Shown: one piece after another, positions 47,145 to 56,108 of the stretch | Position numbering within the stretch: position 1 is the stretch's first letter | Layout of the letters: each line of letters starts with the position of its first letter | DNA from: Halomonas sp. I5-271120 | GTDB taxonomy: Bacteria > Pseudomonadota > Gammaproteobacteria > Pseudomonadales > Halomonadaceae | Direction: 5' to 3' | DNA: 64,000 nt | NCBI RefSeq assembly: GCF_030553075.1 | Contig: NZ_CP130701.1 | Coordinates: forward strand, 2,790,001 to 2,854,000 | Made by a program: the position numbers and the translations under genes | The notes under the pieces: model-generated | What the model saw: only the letters and a program-made list of their open reading frames with translations | Told to the model about the DNA's origin: nothing | The model's database searches: none

Positions 47145-48416
47145 ATGGCAGGACATTCCAACGCTTCTAATATGGTAGTCGGGCTGGATATCGGAACATC
47201 CAAGGTGGTGGCGATCGTCGGTCAGCCCAGCGACGATGGCGGCATCGAAATTGCCGGCATCGGGTCGCATCCCTCCCGGGGGATGAAGAAGGGTGTGGTG
47301 ATCAATATCGAATCGACCGTTCAATCGATTCAGCGAGCCGTCGAGGAAGCCGAGTTGATGGCCGGCTGCGACATTCATTCGGTCTATGTCGGGATTGCCG
47401 GTAGTCATATCAGTTCGATGAATTCCGATGGCGTAGTCGCCATCAAGGATCGCGAAGTGTCCTATTCCGACATCGAGCGCGTGATTGATTCGGCGCGAGC
47501 GAGAGCGATATCTGAGGGCCAGCGTGTGCTGCACGTGTTGCCTCAGGAGTTTGCCATCGATACCCAGGAAGGCATTCGCGAGCCGCTGGGGATGTCGGGT
47601 GTGCGCCTCGAGGCACGGGTGCATCTGGTAACGGCGGCGCTCAATGCCGTGCAGAACATCGAGAAATGCGTGCGGCGCTGCGGTCTCGAAGTCGATGCGA
47701 TCATCCTTGAGCAACTGGCATCAAGCCATGCGGTGCTCACCGAAGATGAGCGGGAACTCGGTGTCTGCATGGTCGATATCGGCGGCGGAACGACCGATAT
47801 AGCGGTCTTCACCGAGGGGGCGATTCGCCATACGGCGGTCATCCCCATTGCCGGTGATCAGGTTACCAATGACATCGCCATGGCCCTGCGTACGCCGACC
47901 CAGTATGCCGAGAACATCAAGGTCAAGTATGCCTGCGCGCTGACCCAGTTGGCCGCCAGCGATGAGATGATCAAGGTGCCGAGCGTCGGCGACCGCCCCG
48001 CACGAGACCTGTCGCGACAGGCGCTGGCCGAGGTGGTCGAGCCACGCTACGAGGAACTGTTTACGCTAGTCCGAGAAGAGTTGCGCCGCAGTGGATTCGA
48101 AGACCTGGTCGCTGCTGGGGTAGTGCTGACAGGCGGCACATCACGCATGGAAGGCGTGGTGGAGCTTGCCGAAGAGATCTTCCACATGCCTGTGCGTATC
48201 GCTTGCCCTCAAAACGTTCGAGGGCTCGCCGATGTGGTGCGTAACCCGATTTATTCGACAGGAGTCGGTTTGCTACATTACGGCATGCGTGATGCTAGGC
48301 AGGGTCAGGGCCGGGTCGTTTCGGCGCAGCCGAAAAGGGAGGACGTCTCCCGGGGATTCAAGGAAGCGATGCCGGCCCTAGAGAAAATCAAGGGCTGGTT
48401 CAAAGGAAATTTCTGA
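47145..48416 (+). CDS. ftsA: FtsA, actin-like membrane tether of the Z-ring
   Basis: The 423-residue actin-fold ATPase has VVGLDIGTSKVVAIVG (phosphate 1), VDIGGGTTDIAVF (phosphate 2) and LTGGTSRMEGV (adenosine motif). The C-terminal amphipathic helix ALEKIKGWFKGNF inserts in the membrane. FtsA anchors FtsZ and recruits later divisome proteins. It lies 33 bp before ftsZ, with a palindrome in between. Confidence 0.97.
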   Translation: MAGHSNASNMVVGLDIGTSKVVAIVGQPSDDGGIEIAGIGSHPSRGMKKGVVINIESTVQSIQRAVEEAELMAGCDIHSVYVGIAGSHISSMNSDGVVAIKDREVSYSDIERVIDSARARAISEGQRVLHVLPQEFAIDTQEGIREPLGMSGVRLEARVHLVTAALNAVQNIEKCVRRCGLEVDAIILEQLASSHAVLTEDERELGVCMVDIGGGTTDIAVFTEGAIRHTAVIPIAGDQVTNDIAMALRTPTQYAENIKVKYACALTQLAASDEMIKVPSVGDRPARDLSRQALAEVVEPRYEELFTLVREELRRSGFEDLVAAGVVLTGGTSRMEGVVELAEEIFHMPVRIACPQNVRGLADVVRNPIYSTGVGLLHYGMRDARQGQGRVVSAQPKREDVSRGFKEAMPALEKIKGWFKGNF

Positions 48417-48419
48417 CAC

Positions 48420-48435
48420 GGACCGCATGCGGTCC
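48420..48435 (+). promoter_or_regulatory. ftsZ: Perfect palindrome abutting the ftsZ Shine-Dalgarno
   Basis: GGACCGCATGCGGTCC is a perfect 16-bp palindrome. It ends at the base before AGGAG (48436-48440), the ftsZ ribosome-binding site. In RNA it forms a 6-bp stem with a CATG loop, which could limit or time ribosome access; as DNA it could be an operator. Confidence 0.55.
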
Positions 48436-48449
48436 AGGAGACGGGGCAT

Positions 48450-49625
48450 ATGTTCGAACTGGTTGATAACGCACCTTCAAGCAGTGCGGTCATCAAAGTG
48501 GTCGGTGTTGGTGGCGGTGGTGGCAATGCCGTCAATCACATGGTCGAGAGCAATATCGAGGGCGTAGAGTTCATCTGTGCCAATACCGATGCTCAGGCCC
48601 TCAAGCGTGTGGCCGCCAAGACTGTCCTCCAACTGGGTAGCGAGATTACCAAAGGACTTGGCGCGGGTGCCAATCCTGAGGTTGGTCGCCAGGCAGCGAT
48701 GGAAGATCGCGAGCGCATCGCCGAGTTGCTGGAAGGTGCCGACATGGTGTTCATCACCGCCGGCATGGGCGGTGGCACCGGCACCGGCGGTGCACCGGTG
48801 GTCGCTCAGGTGGCCAAGGAGCTTGGCATCCTGACCGTTGCCGTGGTGACCCGCCCGTTCCCCTTCGAGGGACCCAAGCGCATGCGCGCAGCCGAGGAGG
48901 GCATGAAAGAGCTCTCCGAACACGTCGACTCGCTGATCACCATTCCCAACGAGAAGCTGCTGTCGGTGCTTGGCAAGAGCGCCAGCCTGCTGACCGCTTT
49001 CAGCGCCGCCAATGACGTGCTGCTGGGCGCCGTCCAGGGTATCGCCGAGCTGATCACCAGCCCCGGTATTATCAACGTCGACTTTGCTGACGTGCGAACC
49101 GTGATGTCAGAGATGGGCATGGCGATGATGGGCACGGGTGGTGCTACTGGCGAGAACCGTGCGCGAGAGGCCGCAGAAAAGGCGATTCGCAGCCCGCTGC
49201 TCGAAGATATCGATCTGCATGGTGCCCGCGGCATTCTGGTCAACATCACGGCAGGTCCGGATCTGTCCATCGGCGAGTTCAATGACGTCGGTGCGACCGT
49301 TCAGGAGTTTGCCTCTCAGGATGCCACCATCGTGGTCGGAACTTCCATTGACATGGAAATGTCCGACGAGCTGCGTGTCACTGTGGTGGCAGCGGGTCTC
49401 GATGGTCGCGCACCCAAGACAGCCTCTGCTCCGCGTGAAACGGCAGCTTCGCGTCCTGAGGCCACCGATTATCGCACCCTGCAGCAGCAGCCTGCGGTGA
49501 TGCGTCAGCAGGCCGCTAAGACGGCCGACCAGGAAGCCGCCAAGGCTCGCGCCGATCAGCGCAAGGCCAAGGATATGGATGACTACCTGGATATCCCGGC
49601 ATTTCTGCGTCGTCAGGCCGATTAA
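48450..49625 (+). CDS. ftsZ: FtsZ, tubulin-like division GTPase
   Basis: The 391-residue GTPase has the tubulin signature GGGTGTGG at residues 107-114, the T7 loop [15 protein letters not shown], a variable Ala/Gln/Lys-rich linker (about residues 320-375) and the conserved C-terminal peptide [14 protein letters not shown] that binds FtsA and ZipA. It forms the Z-ring. AGGAG lies at 48436-48440, 9 bp upstream of the start, beside a palindrome. Confidence 0.98.
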   Translation: MFELVDNAPSSSAVIKVVGVGGGGGNAVNHMVESNIEGVEFICANTDAQALKRVAAKTVLQLGSEITKGLGAGANPEVGRQAAMEDRERIAELLEGADMVFITAGMGGGTGTGGAPVVAQVAKELGILTVAVVTRPFPFEGPKRMRAAEEGMKELSEHVDSLITIPNEKLLSVLGKSASLLTAFSAANDVLLGAVQGIAELITSPGIINVDFADVRTVMSEMGMAMMGTGGATGENRAREAAEKAIRSPLLEDIDLHGARGILVNITAGPDLSIGEFNDVGATVQEFASQDATIVVGTSIDMEMSDELRVTVVAAGLDGRAPKTASAPRETAASRPEATDYRTLQQQPAVMRQQAAKTADQEAAKARADQRKAKDMDDYLDIPAFLRRQAD

Positions 49626-49668
49626 GCCAATCTATTGTTGACATAGGGTTCGCCGGGGTGAGTTTTCT

Positions 49669-49697
49669 TTGTTGAAACATTCGTTCGATGGTATAGT
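49669..49697 (+). promoter_or_regulatory. lpxC: Putative lpxC promoter
   Basis: TATAGT (49692-49697) has TTGTTG at 49669-49674 with 17-bp spacing. The 115-bp gap after ftsZ shows no terminator, so lpxC probably gets transcripts from both ftsZ and this site. Confidence 0.45.
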
Positions 49698-49740
49698 GAA
49701 CACTGTTTGATAACTACATATCACGGCTCGGCGATTGCCC

Positions 49741-50652
49741 ATGATTAAGCAACGTACTCTCAAGAACACCATCCGCGCCACTGGCGTGGGTCTACATTCG
49801 GGCGAAAAGGTCTGTTTGACCCTGCGTCCGGCACCGGTCAATACCGGCGTTATCTTCGTTCGTACCGATCTCACCCCCGAGGTGCAGATACCGGCGAATG
49901 CCAACCTCGTGACCGACACTTCGCTGTGCACGTCCCTGTCTCAGGGTGACGTCAAGGTAGCGACGGTCGAGCACTTGATGTCTGCCTTTGCAGGCCTGGG
50001 TATCGACAACGTCTTTGTCGAACTGAGCGCCGGCGAGGTCCCGATAATGGACGGCAGCGCGGGTCCCTTCGTGTTCCTGATCCAGTCAGCAGGTATCGAA
50101 GAGCAGGCGGCGGCCAAGACCTTCATTCGCATCAAGCGCGAAGTAGTGGTCCGCGATGGCGATAAGGAAGCCATTTTCCTGCCTCATCACGGTTTCAAGG
50201 TTTCCTTCTCCATCGACTTCGATCATCCCGTGTCGGAGCTGCGTAACCAGACGGCGGTCGTGGACTTCTCCACCACCTCCTTCGTCAAGGAAGTGTCCCG
50301 GGCCCGTACCTTCGGTTTCATGCGTGATCTGGAATTCCTGCGCTCCCAGAACCTGGCGCTGGGCGGCAGCCTGGACAACGCGGTGGTGGTTGATGATTAC
50401 CGCATCATCAACGAAGGCGGCCTGCGTTACGACGACGAGTTCGTCAAGCACAAGGTGCTGGACGCCATCGGCGATCTCTATCAGCTCGGTCACAGCCTGA
50501 TTGGCGAATTCCGCGGTGTGAAGTCCGGCCATGCGCTCAACAACCAGCTTTGTCGTGCCATGCTGGCTCAGACTGACGCTTGGGAGCTGGTGACCTTCGA
50601 GGATGCTCACCAGACCTCTCCGATCTCCTACGCGGCTCCGGCCATGGCTTGA
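49741..50652 (+). CDS. lpxC: UDP-3-O-acyl-GlcNAc deacetylase
   Basis: The 303-residue zinc enzyme starts [21 protein letters not shown] and has [15 protein letters not shown] (zinc ligand), [15 protein letters not shown] (zinc ligands) and the catalytic His in SGHALNN. It commits UDP-acyl-GlcNAc to lipid A. The ATG at 49741 matches the family; a TTG two codons earlier is not needed. It closes the dcw region and has its own terminator. Confidence 0.97.
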   Translation: MIKQRTLKNTIRATGVGLHSGEKVCLTLRPAPVNTGVIFVRTDLTPEVQIPANANLVTDTSLCTSLSQGDVKVATVEHLMSAFAGLGIDNVFVELSAGEVPIMDGSAGPFVFLIQSAGIEEQAAAKTFIRIKREVVVRDGDKEAIFLPHHGFKVSFSIDFDHPVSELRNQTAVVDFSTTSFVKEVSRARTFGFMRDLEFLRSQNLALGGSLDNAVVVDDYRIINEGGLRYDDEFVKHKVLDAIGDLYQLGHSLIGEFRGVKSGHALNNQLCRAMLAQTDAWELVTFEDAHQTSPISYAAPAMA

Positions 50653-50726
50653 TACTTCGGGGCACATACCCCTCGCCGAGTCGTTGTCATGGCAGGCAAG
50701 ATAGCCGCTGATGACATGATTGCTTG

Positions 50727-50759
50727 ACGCCGTTTCCCGTTTGGGAAGCGGCGTTTTTT
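50727..50759 (+). terminator. lpxC terminator
   Basis: ACGCCGTTTCCC pairs with GGGAAGCGGCGT (12-bp stem with one T-G pair, GTTT loop), followed by six T. Confidence 0.92.
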
Positions 50760-50851
50760 GTGGGTGCCCAGGACACGGCGCTCGCAAACCGGGCTAGTGA
50801 GTGGCGTTTGGGAGGCGTCGTGCGGGACACGTCGTGTGGGCTAGGTTGTAT

Positions 50852-50993
50852 GGGATGGAGCGTGCCTGGGATAGATCGTGTGGGATGGATCGTGCGGGCT
50901 ATGCCGAAGCGTGATAGGGCGAGGTTGATAGTTCGTGGTTGATAGTTCGTGGTTGATAGTTCGTGGCGAAAGGTCATGAGCGGAAGGTCGTGC
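50852..50993 (+). repeat. Three adjacent families of degenerate ~14-nt tandem repeats
   Basis: Block 1: GGGATRGATCGTG-like units at 50852, 50868 and 50882. Block 2: GGTTGATAGTTCGT three times without change (50923-50936, 50937-50950, 50951-50964). Block 3: CGAAAGGTCATGAG (50967-50980) and CGGAAGGTCGTGC (50981-50993), then CGAAAG. All lie between the lpxC terminator and the dciA stop. Confidence 0.9.
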
Positions 50994-51027
50994 CGAAAGC
51001 CCACGTAGGTCAAATCAGTCCGGCTGG

Positions 51028-51513
51028 CTAGTCCTTGTCCTTGTCCGCGCCTTTGTCCTGGTCGTCAGCGTGGGAAGCCAGGCGCTCGAGGGCGCGCTTT
51101 AGCCGTGGGTCTTCGGTATCTTCGGCGCAGCTGGCGATCTCTCCGGCGGCGCTGGTCGACAGCCGCCGGCTATGACGCGGCGGGGCCTTGGGAGGGCGGA
51201 CCGGGCGGACCTTGAGCGTAAACCCCAGCACGGCTTCGAATTCTGGCCGACGTCTCAGCAGGTCCAACAGCCGGGGTTGTTCGTAGCGCAGCCAGGTGAG
51301 CCAGACCGCGCGATCGGTGATCAGGGTCAGCTTACCGTCCCGGTAACCGCCCACGAACACGTGCTCGCGGACTTCCTCGGGAAGATGCTCGCGCAGTTCC
51401 TGCTGGGCCCGGTCGATCAGGCCGGCCATGCGCATCAGGCCGCCGAGCTCACCGCGGCCGCCGAGCAGCGACGTGACGGGCTGGGCGCGGAAACGCTTAA
51501 CCTTTATACTCAT
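51028..51513 (-). CDS. dciA: DciA, DnaB helicase operator (DUF721)
   Basis: The 161-residue protein has the DUF721 domain in its first ~110 residues (HVFVGGYRDGKLTLITDRAVWLTWLRYEQPRLL). DciA is the ancestral DnaB helicase loader or interactor in bacteria that lack phage-derived DnaC. The ATG at 51513 is favoured over a TTG seven codons earlier. The acidic-basic tail DQDKGADKDKD is encoded by hexamer-like GTCCTT repeats on the plus strand. Position between lpxC and secA is as in Pseudomonas. Confidence 0.88.
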   Translation of the reverse strand: MSIKVKRFRAQPVTSLLGGRGELGGLMRMAGLIDRAQQELREHLPEEVREHVFVGGYRDGKLTLITDRAVWLTWLRYEQPRLLDLLRRRPEFEAVLGFTLKVRPVRPPKAPPRHSRRLSTSAAGEIASCAEDTEDPRLKRALERLASHADDQDKGADKDKD

Positions 51514-51577
51514 GGGCTGCACTTTTGACGCCAAACGATAACCGGCAATCTATCATGCCCGCGAGACCTCCAACAGC

Positions 51578-51922
51578 ATGAAAGGCTCTACTAACGCTAG
51601 CCCAAGTCGGCCTGCCGATACGGCCTCGCGCCGTCGCACGCGCTGGTGGCTGGCAGGCTTGCTGGTGGGCTGCCTGTTGCCGGCGGGCCTGGTACAGGCG
51701 GACGGCGTGCGCCTGATCGAGCGGGTGGTGCATATCTGTTGGCTAGCGCCGGCGGTCATCCGTGCCGAAAGCCGCCGTCAGGCGAGTCAACGCCGCTGGC
51801 GGCCGCTTCGTCGCTGGCGCCTTCAGTTGCCGAATCGCCCGCTGCCACGCAAGGTGGTGCGGGTTCCCGCCGCCGCCCATGATGTGCTGACCCGTCGCGG
51901 CCCCCCTTGCCAAACCGTCTGA
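51578..51922 (+). CDS. Small predicted exported protein in the secM position
   Basis: The 114-residue product is not one I recognise. It has a basic N-terminus (SRRRTRWW), a hydrophobic core ([15 protein letters not shown]) and a likely signal-peptidase site near QADG, so it should use the Sec or Tat route. The rest is Arg/Pro-rich and ends [12 protein letters not shown]. It lies 91 bp upstream of secA on the same strand, where enterobacteria have secM; the RRGPP near the end recalls the RAGP and RAPP types of arrest motif, but other SecM motif residues are not visible. No strong Shine-Dalgarno. Confidence 0.6.
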   Translation: MKGSTNASPSRPADTASRRRTRWWLAGLLVGCLLPAGLVQADGVRLIERVVHICWLAPAVIRAESRRQASQRRWRPLRRWRLQLPNRPLPRKVVRVPAAAHDVLTRRGPPCQTV

Positions 51923-51929
51923 TATGCCC

Positions 51930-51946
51930 GCCCGCTGGGCGGATAG
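51930..51946 (+). other. Hairpin between the secM-position ORF and secA
   Basis: CCGCCC-GCT-GGGCGG can form a 6-bp GC stem shortly after the small ORF stop. The secA start follows about 70 bases later with only a weak Shine-Dalgarno (GGACG), so RNA folding here could influence secA translation. Confidence 0.4.
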
Positions 51947-52013
51947 TGGGCGCCAGTGCCTGGCCAAGGTGCTCGGGCCCGTATTCGGATGCTTGGTAGA
52001 GAACGGACGTTTC

Positions 52014-54755
52014 ATGATTAATAATTTATTGCGCAAAGTGGTCGGCTCCAAGAACGACCGCGAGGTCAAACGCTTTGGCAAGGTCGTTGCCAAGATCAAT
52101 GCCATGGAGGCGGAGTTCGAGGCCCTCGACGATGCCAGCCTCCGGGCCAAGACCAGTGAGTTTCGCGAGCGTCTGGCGGCGGGAGAGTCACTCGACGCGC
52201 TGCTGCCCGAGGCCTTCGCCGTGGTGCGTGAGGCCAGCAAACGCGTCATGGGCATGCGCCATTTCGATGTGCAGATGATCGGCGGCCTGGCGCTGAACAC
52301 CGGGCGTATTGCCGAGATGAAGACCGGCGAGGGCAAGACGCTGGTGGCCACCCTTTCCGTGTACCTGAATGCGCTGCCCGCCAAGGGCGTGCACGTGGTC
52401 ACGGTCAACGACTATCTGGCGCGCCGTGACGCCGAGTGGATGCGTCCGCTCTACGAACGCCTGGATTTGACGGTGGGGTCGATCTATTCCGGCCAGAATT
52501 CCGATGAAAAGCGCCAGTCCTATGCCTGCGATATTACCTACGGCACCAACAACGAGTACGGCTTCGACTACCTGCGCGATAACATGGCCTTCTCCCTCGA
52601 GGACAAGGTTCAGCGCGGGCTTCACTACGCCATCGTCGATGAGGTCGACTCCATCCTTATCGATGAGGCGCGCACGCCGCTGATCATCTCCGGCCCGGTG
52701 GAAGAAAACACCGAGCTCTACAAGGTGATCAACCGCCTGTCGACTGACCTGGTGCGAGGCGAGCAGAGCGAAGACGATGATGTGCCGCCGGATGGCGACT
52801 TCGTGCTCGATGAGAAGCAGAAGCAGGTCGATATTACCGAGGAAGGCCACCACAAGGTGGAAGCGCTGCTGCGCGGCGAAGAGCTGCTCGGTGAGGATGA
52901 ATCCCTCTACGCCGCCCAGAACCTCAACCTGCTTCAGCACATGCATTCTGCGCTGCGTGCGCGGCATCTCTACCAGCGCGACGTCGACTACATCATCGAC
53001 GACGGCCAGGTGGTGATCGTCGATGAGCACACTGGGCGCAGCATGCCTGGCCGTCGCTGGTCCGAGGGGCTGCACCAGGCGGTCGAGGCTAAGGAAGGCG
53101 TCACCGTTCAGCGCGAGAGCCAGACGCTGGCCTCGACCACGTTCCAGAACTACTTCCGCCTCTACGAGAAGCTTTCCGGCATGACCGGGACCGCCGATAC
53201 CGAGGCCTTCGAGTTCCGCCAGATCTACAGCCTGGATGTGATGGTGATTCCCACCAACCGCCCGCTGATTCGTCGCGATCTTAACGATCTGGTCTATCTC
53301 ACCGGCGAGGAGAAGTTCGAAGCGATCATCAAGGATGTTCAGGCCGAAACCGAGGCCGGTCGTCCGGTGTTGGTGGGTACTGCCTCGATCGAAACCTCGG
53401 AGTATCTGGCCGATCTGATGCGCAAGGCCGGCATGAACTTCAACGTGCTCAACGCGAAACAGCACCAGAGCGAGGCGCAGATCATTGCCCAGGCCGGTCG
53501 CCCCGGCGCGGTGACCATCGCCACCAACATGGCCGGTCGCGGTACCGACATCATGCTCGGCGGCAGTTGGGAAGCTGAAGTCGCCGAGCTCGAGAGCCCC
53601 GACGAGGCTAAGATCGCGGCCATCAAGGCCGCCTGGCAGGAACGTCATGATGCCGTGCTGGCCGCCGGTGGCCTGCATGTGGTCGGCTCCGAACGCCACG
53701 AGTCACGGCGCATCGACAACCAGCTTCGCGGCCGCTCCGGCCGTCAGGGGGACCCGGGTTCGACGCGCTTCTTCCTGTCGCTGGAAGACAACCTGATGCG
53801 TCTGTTCGGTTCCGATCGGGTACAGCGATTAATGCAGGCGCTGGGGCTCGAACGGGGTGAGGCCATCGAGCACAAGATGGTCTCCAACGCCGTCGAGCGT
53901 GCCCAGAAGAAGGTCGAGGGTCGCAACTTCGATATCCGCAAGCAGCTGCTTGAATACGACGACGTGGCCAACGACCAGCGTCGCGTGATTTACGAGCAGC
54001 GCAACGACATCCTCGAGGCCGAAGAGGTCTCCGAGAACGTGCTGGGCATTCGCGACGAGGTGCTGGACGAAGCGATCAGCGACTTCGTGCCGCCCCAGAG
54101 TCTGCCCGAGCAGTGGGACCTGACCGGGCTAGAGGCCCACCTCAAGGCCGAGTTCAACCTCGATACCCCGGTGACCCAATGGTCCGCCGAGGATGCCCGC
54201 CTCAGCGAAGAGCAGCTGCGCGAGCGTCTGCATGAGGCGCACCGCAAGCTGTATGAGGAAAAGGTGGCCGCGGTCGGTGAGCCCCTGATGCGCCGCTTCG
54301 AGAAGCAGGTGATGTTGCAGGTGCTGGATACTCGCTGGAAGGAGCACCTCCAGTCGATGGATCATCTGCGTCGCGGTATCCATCTGCGCGGCTACGCCCA
54401 GAAGAATCCCAAGCAGGAATACAAGCGCGAAGCGTTCGAGCTGTTCCAGGGGCTGCTCGCCAACATCAAGGCCGATATCACGCGCATCCTGAGCCACGTC
54501 CAGGTGCGTCGCCAGGAAGAGGTCGAGGAGCTCGAACAGCAGCGCCGTGAGACGCTGGCTCGTGAGCAGGCCGGCGCCGCCAGCCGCCATGACGAAGCCG
54601 CGGCGAGCGCCGCTGAGGCGCCTGCCGATCAGCCGGCTACCGAGGGTGGCGATGGTCGTCCGGTGCGTCGCGAGGGGCCCAAGGTGGGGCGCAACGAGCC
54701 TTGCCCCTGCGGGTCCGGCAAGAAGTACAAGCAGTGTCACGGCACGCTTAATTGA
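52014..54755 (+). CDS. secA: SecA, preprotein translocase ATPase
   Basis: The 913-residue motor begins [21 protein letters not shown] and has Walker A MKTGEGKT (near residue 105), Walker [17 protein letters not shown], the preprotein-crosslinking and helical-wing domains, and a C-terminal zinc site [14 protein letters not shown] that binds SecB and ribosomes. An Ala/Glu-rich linker precedes the zinc site. E. coli SecA is 901 residues. The open frame upstream to 51924 lacks family similarity. Confidence 0.97.
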   Translation: MINNLLRKVVGSKNDREVKRFGKVVAKINAMEAEFEALDDASLRAKTSEFRERLAAGESLDALLPEAFAVVREASKRVMGMRHFDVQMIGGLALNTGRIAEMKTGEGKTLVATLSVYLNALPAKGVHVVTVNDYLARRDAEWMRPLYERLDLTVGSIYSGQNSDEKRQSYACDITYGTNNEYGFDYLRDNMAFSLEDKVQRGLHYAIVDEVDSILIDEARTPLIISGPVEENTELYKVINRLSTDLVRGEQSEDDDVPPDGDFVLDEKQKQVDITEEGHHKVEALLRGEELLGEDESLYAAQNLNLLQHMHSALRARHLYQRDVDYIIDDGQVVIVDEHTGRSMPGRRWSEGLHQAVEAKEGVTVQRESQTLASTTFQNYFRLYEKLSGMTGTADTEAFEFRQIYSLDVMVIPTNRPLIRRDLNDLVYLTGEEKFEAIIKDVQAETEAGRPVLVGTASIETSEYLADLMRKAGMNFNVLNAKQHQSEAQIIAQAGRPGAVTIATNMAGRGTDIMLGGSWEAEVAELESPDEAKIAAIKAAWQERHDAVLAAGGLHVVGSERHESRRIDNQLRGRSGRQGDPGSTRFFLSLEDNLMRLFGSDRVQRLMQALGLERGEAIEHKMVSNAVERAQKKVEGRNFDIRKQLLEYDDVANDQRRVIYEQRNDILEAEEVSENVLGIRDEVLDEAISDFVPPQSLPEQWDLTGLEAHLKAEFNLDTPVTQWSAEDARLSEEQLRERLHEAHRKLYEEKVAAVGEPLMRRFEKQVMLQVLDTRWKEHLQSMDHLRRGIHLRGYAQKNPKQEYKREAFELFQGLLANIKADITRILSHVQVRRQEEVEELEQQRRETLAREQAGAASRHDEAAASAAEAPADQPATEGGDGRPVRREGPKVGRNEPCPCGSGKKYKQCHGTLN

Positions 54756-54803
54756 TCGCTGCCGGCGTCGTCGCCGGCGGACAACGAACGAGGGAGTAAA
54801 TGC

Positions 54804-56027
54804 ATGGCAGTGGGTGAAACGGTCTTTCCGCAGATGCCGGTGATCAAGGGCCTGCGTCTTGGCACCACCAGTGCGGGTATCAAGAAACCGGGGCGTCGCG
54901 ACCTGGTCGTGATCGAGGTGCCGGAGGGCGCCAGCGTCGCCGGCACCTTTACCCGCAATGCATTCTGTGCGGCGCCGGTTCAGGTGGCCAAGCGTCACCT
55001 GGCGGCACGCTGCGAGCGGGGCCTGGCCCCGCGCTACTTCGTGATCAATACCGGCAATGCCAATGCCGGGACCGGTGCCGCCGGCATGCGTGATGCGAAG
55101 GCCAGCTGCGACGAGCTCGCACGGCTGGCCGGCGTCGAGGGCGAGGCGGTGTTGCCGTTCTCAACCGGTGTGATCGGCGAGCCCATGCCCATGGAGCGAC
55201 TACTGGGAGCATTGCCCCAGGCTCTCGAGGCGCTTCGCGAAGATGGCTGGGAGGATGCAGCCGAGGGTATTCTGACCACCGATACCCGGCCCAAGGGCGC
55301 GACCCGTACGCTCACCATCGAGGGCGAGACGGTGACCCTCGCCGGCATCAGCAAAGGGTCGGGGATGATCCAGCCCAACATGGCCACCATGCTCGGGTTC
55401 GTGGCGACCGACGCCGCCATTCCCCAGCGGCGGCTTGAAGCCTTGTTGCGCGACGGCGTCAGCCGCTCCTTCAACTGCATCACCGTGGACAGTGATACCT
55501 CCACCAACGATGCCTGCATGCTGGTGGCTACCGGGCAGGGTGCGACGCTCGAGAGCGACGAAGCGCTCGAGGCGTTCCGCGCCGCCCTCGATGAGGTGCT
55601 GATCGAACTTGCTCAGGCGGTCATCCGCGACGGTGAGGGGGCGACCAAGTTCGTTACCCTCGAGGTCGAGGAGGCCACCTCGCGTCAGGAGGCCCTGGAC
55701 GTGGCCTTCACGGTGGCGCATTCCCCGCTGGTCAAGACCGCGCTCTATGCCTCGGATGCCAACTGGGGTCGCATTCTGGCCGCGGTGGGGCGTGCCCCGG
55801 TCGCTGACTTCGATGTCGACCGAGTGGTGATCGACTTGGGCGACGTGCGACTGGTCGAGCAGGGCGGACGTGCCGACGGCTATACGGAGGCCGCCGGCAG
55901 CGCCGTGATGGCGGGCGAGGAGATTCCCATCCGCATTCGATTGGGACGCGGAGAGGCCCAGGCCACCGTCTGGACCTCTGATCTGTCCCACGACTATGTC
56001 TCCATCAACGCCGACTACCGCAGCTAG
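54804..56027 (+). CDS. argJ: ArgJ, ornithine acetyltransferase
   Basis: The 407-residue proenzyme cleaves itself before Thr195 in QPNMATMLGF to give alpha and beta chains. It transfers the acetyl group from acetylornithine to glutamate, recycling it in arginine synthesis; some members also make N-acetylglutamate from acetyl-CoA. Other motifs are INTGNANAGTG and SDANWGRILAAVG. It sits 48 bp after secA. Confidence 0.96.
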   Translation: MAVGETVFPQMPVIKGLRLGTTSAGIKKPGRRDLVVIEVPEGASVAGTFTRNAFCAAPVQVAKRHLAARCERGLAPRYFVINTGNANAGTGAAGMRDAKASCDELARLAGVEGEAVLPFSTGVIGEPMPMERLLGALPQALEALREDGWEDAAEGILTTDTRPKGATRTLTIEGETVTLAGISKGSGMIQPNMATMLGFVATDAAIPQRRLEALLRDGVSRSFNCITVDSDTSTNDACMLVATGQGATLESDEALEAFRAALDEVLIELAQAVIRDGEGATKFVTLEVEEATSRQEALDVAFTVAHSPLVKTALYASDANWGRILAAVGRAPVADFDVDRVVIDLGDVRLVEQGGRADGYTEAAGSAVMAGEEIPIRIRLGRGEAQATVWTSDLSHDYVSINADYRS

Positions 56028-56108
56028 GCCTGGCCTGCTGTTGCCGCGATGCCCCTCAGGGCGCACTGCGGGTCGCGCGTTATTCATGTTTGAAAGGTAA
56101 TACACACA

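Larger units (their letters stand above)
50653..51027. other. lpxC-dciA convergent gap (375 bp)
   Basis: The gap holds the lpxC terminator (50727-50759) and the tandem repeats (50852-50993). The stretch 50760-50850 has no recognisable feature, and I see no coding sequence. Confidence 0.6.

Noticed and set aside
49638..49643. Perfect TTGACA as an lpxC -35
   Set aside because: No acceptable -10 lies 16-18 bp downstream; the TATAGT further on is 48 bp away.
52188..53699. 503-codon minus-strand open frame opposite secA
   Set aside because: Same reason: the secA frame has full family motifs, while the antisense product is a histidine/glycine-rich shadow sequence.
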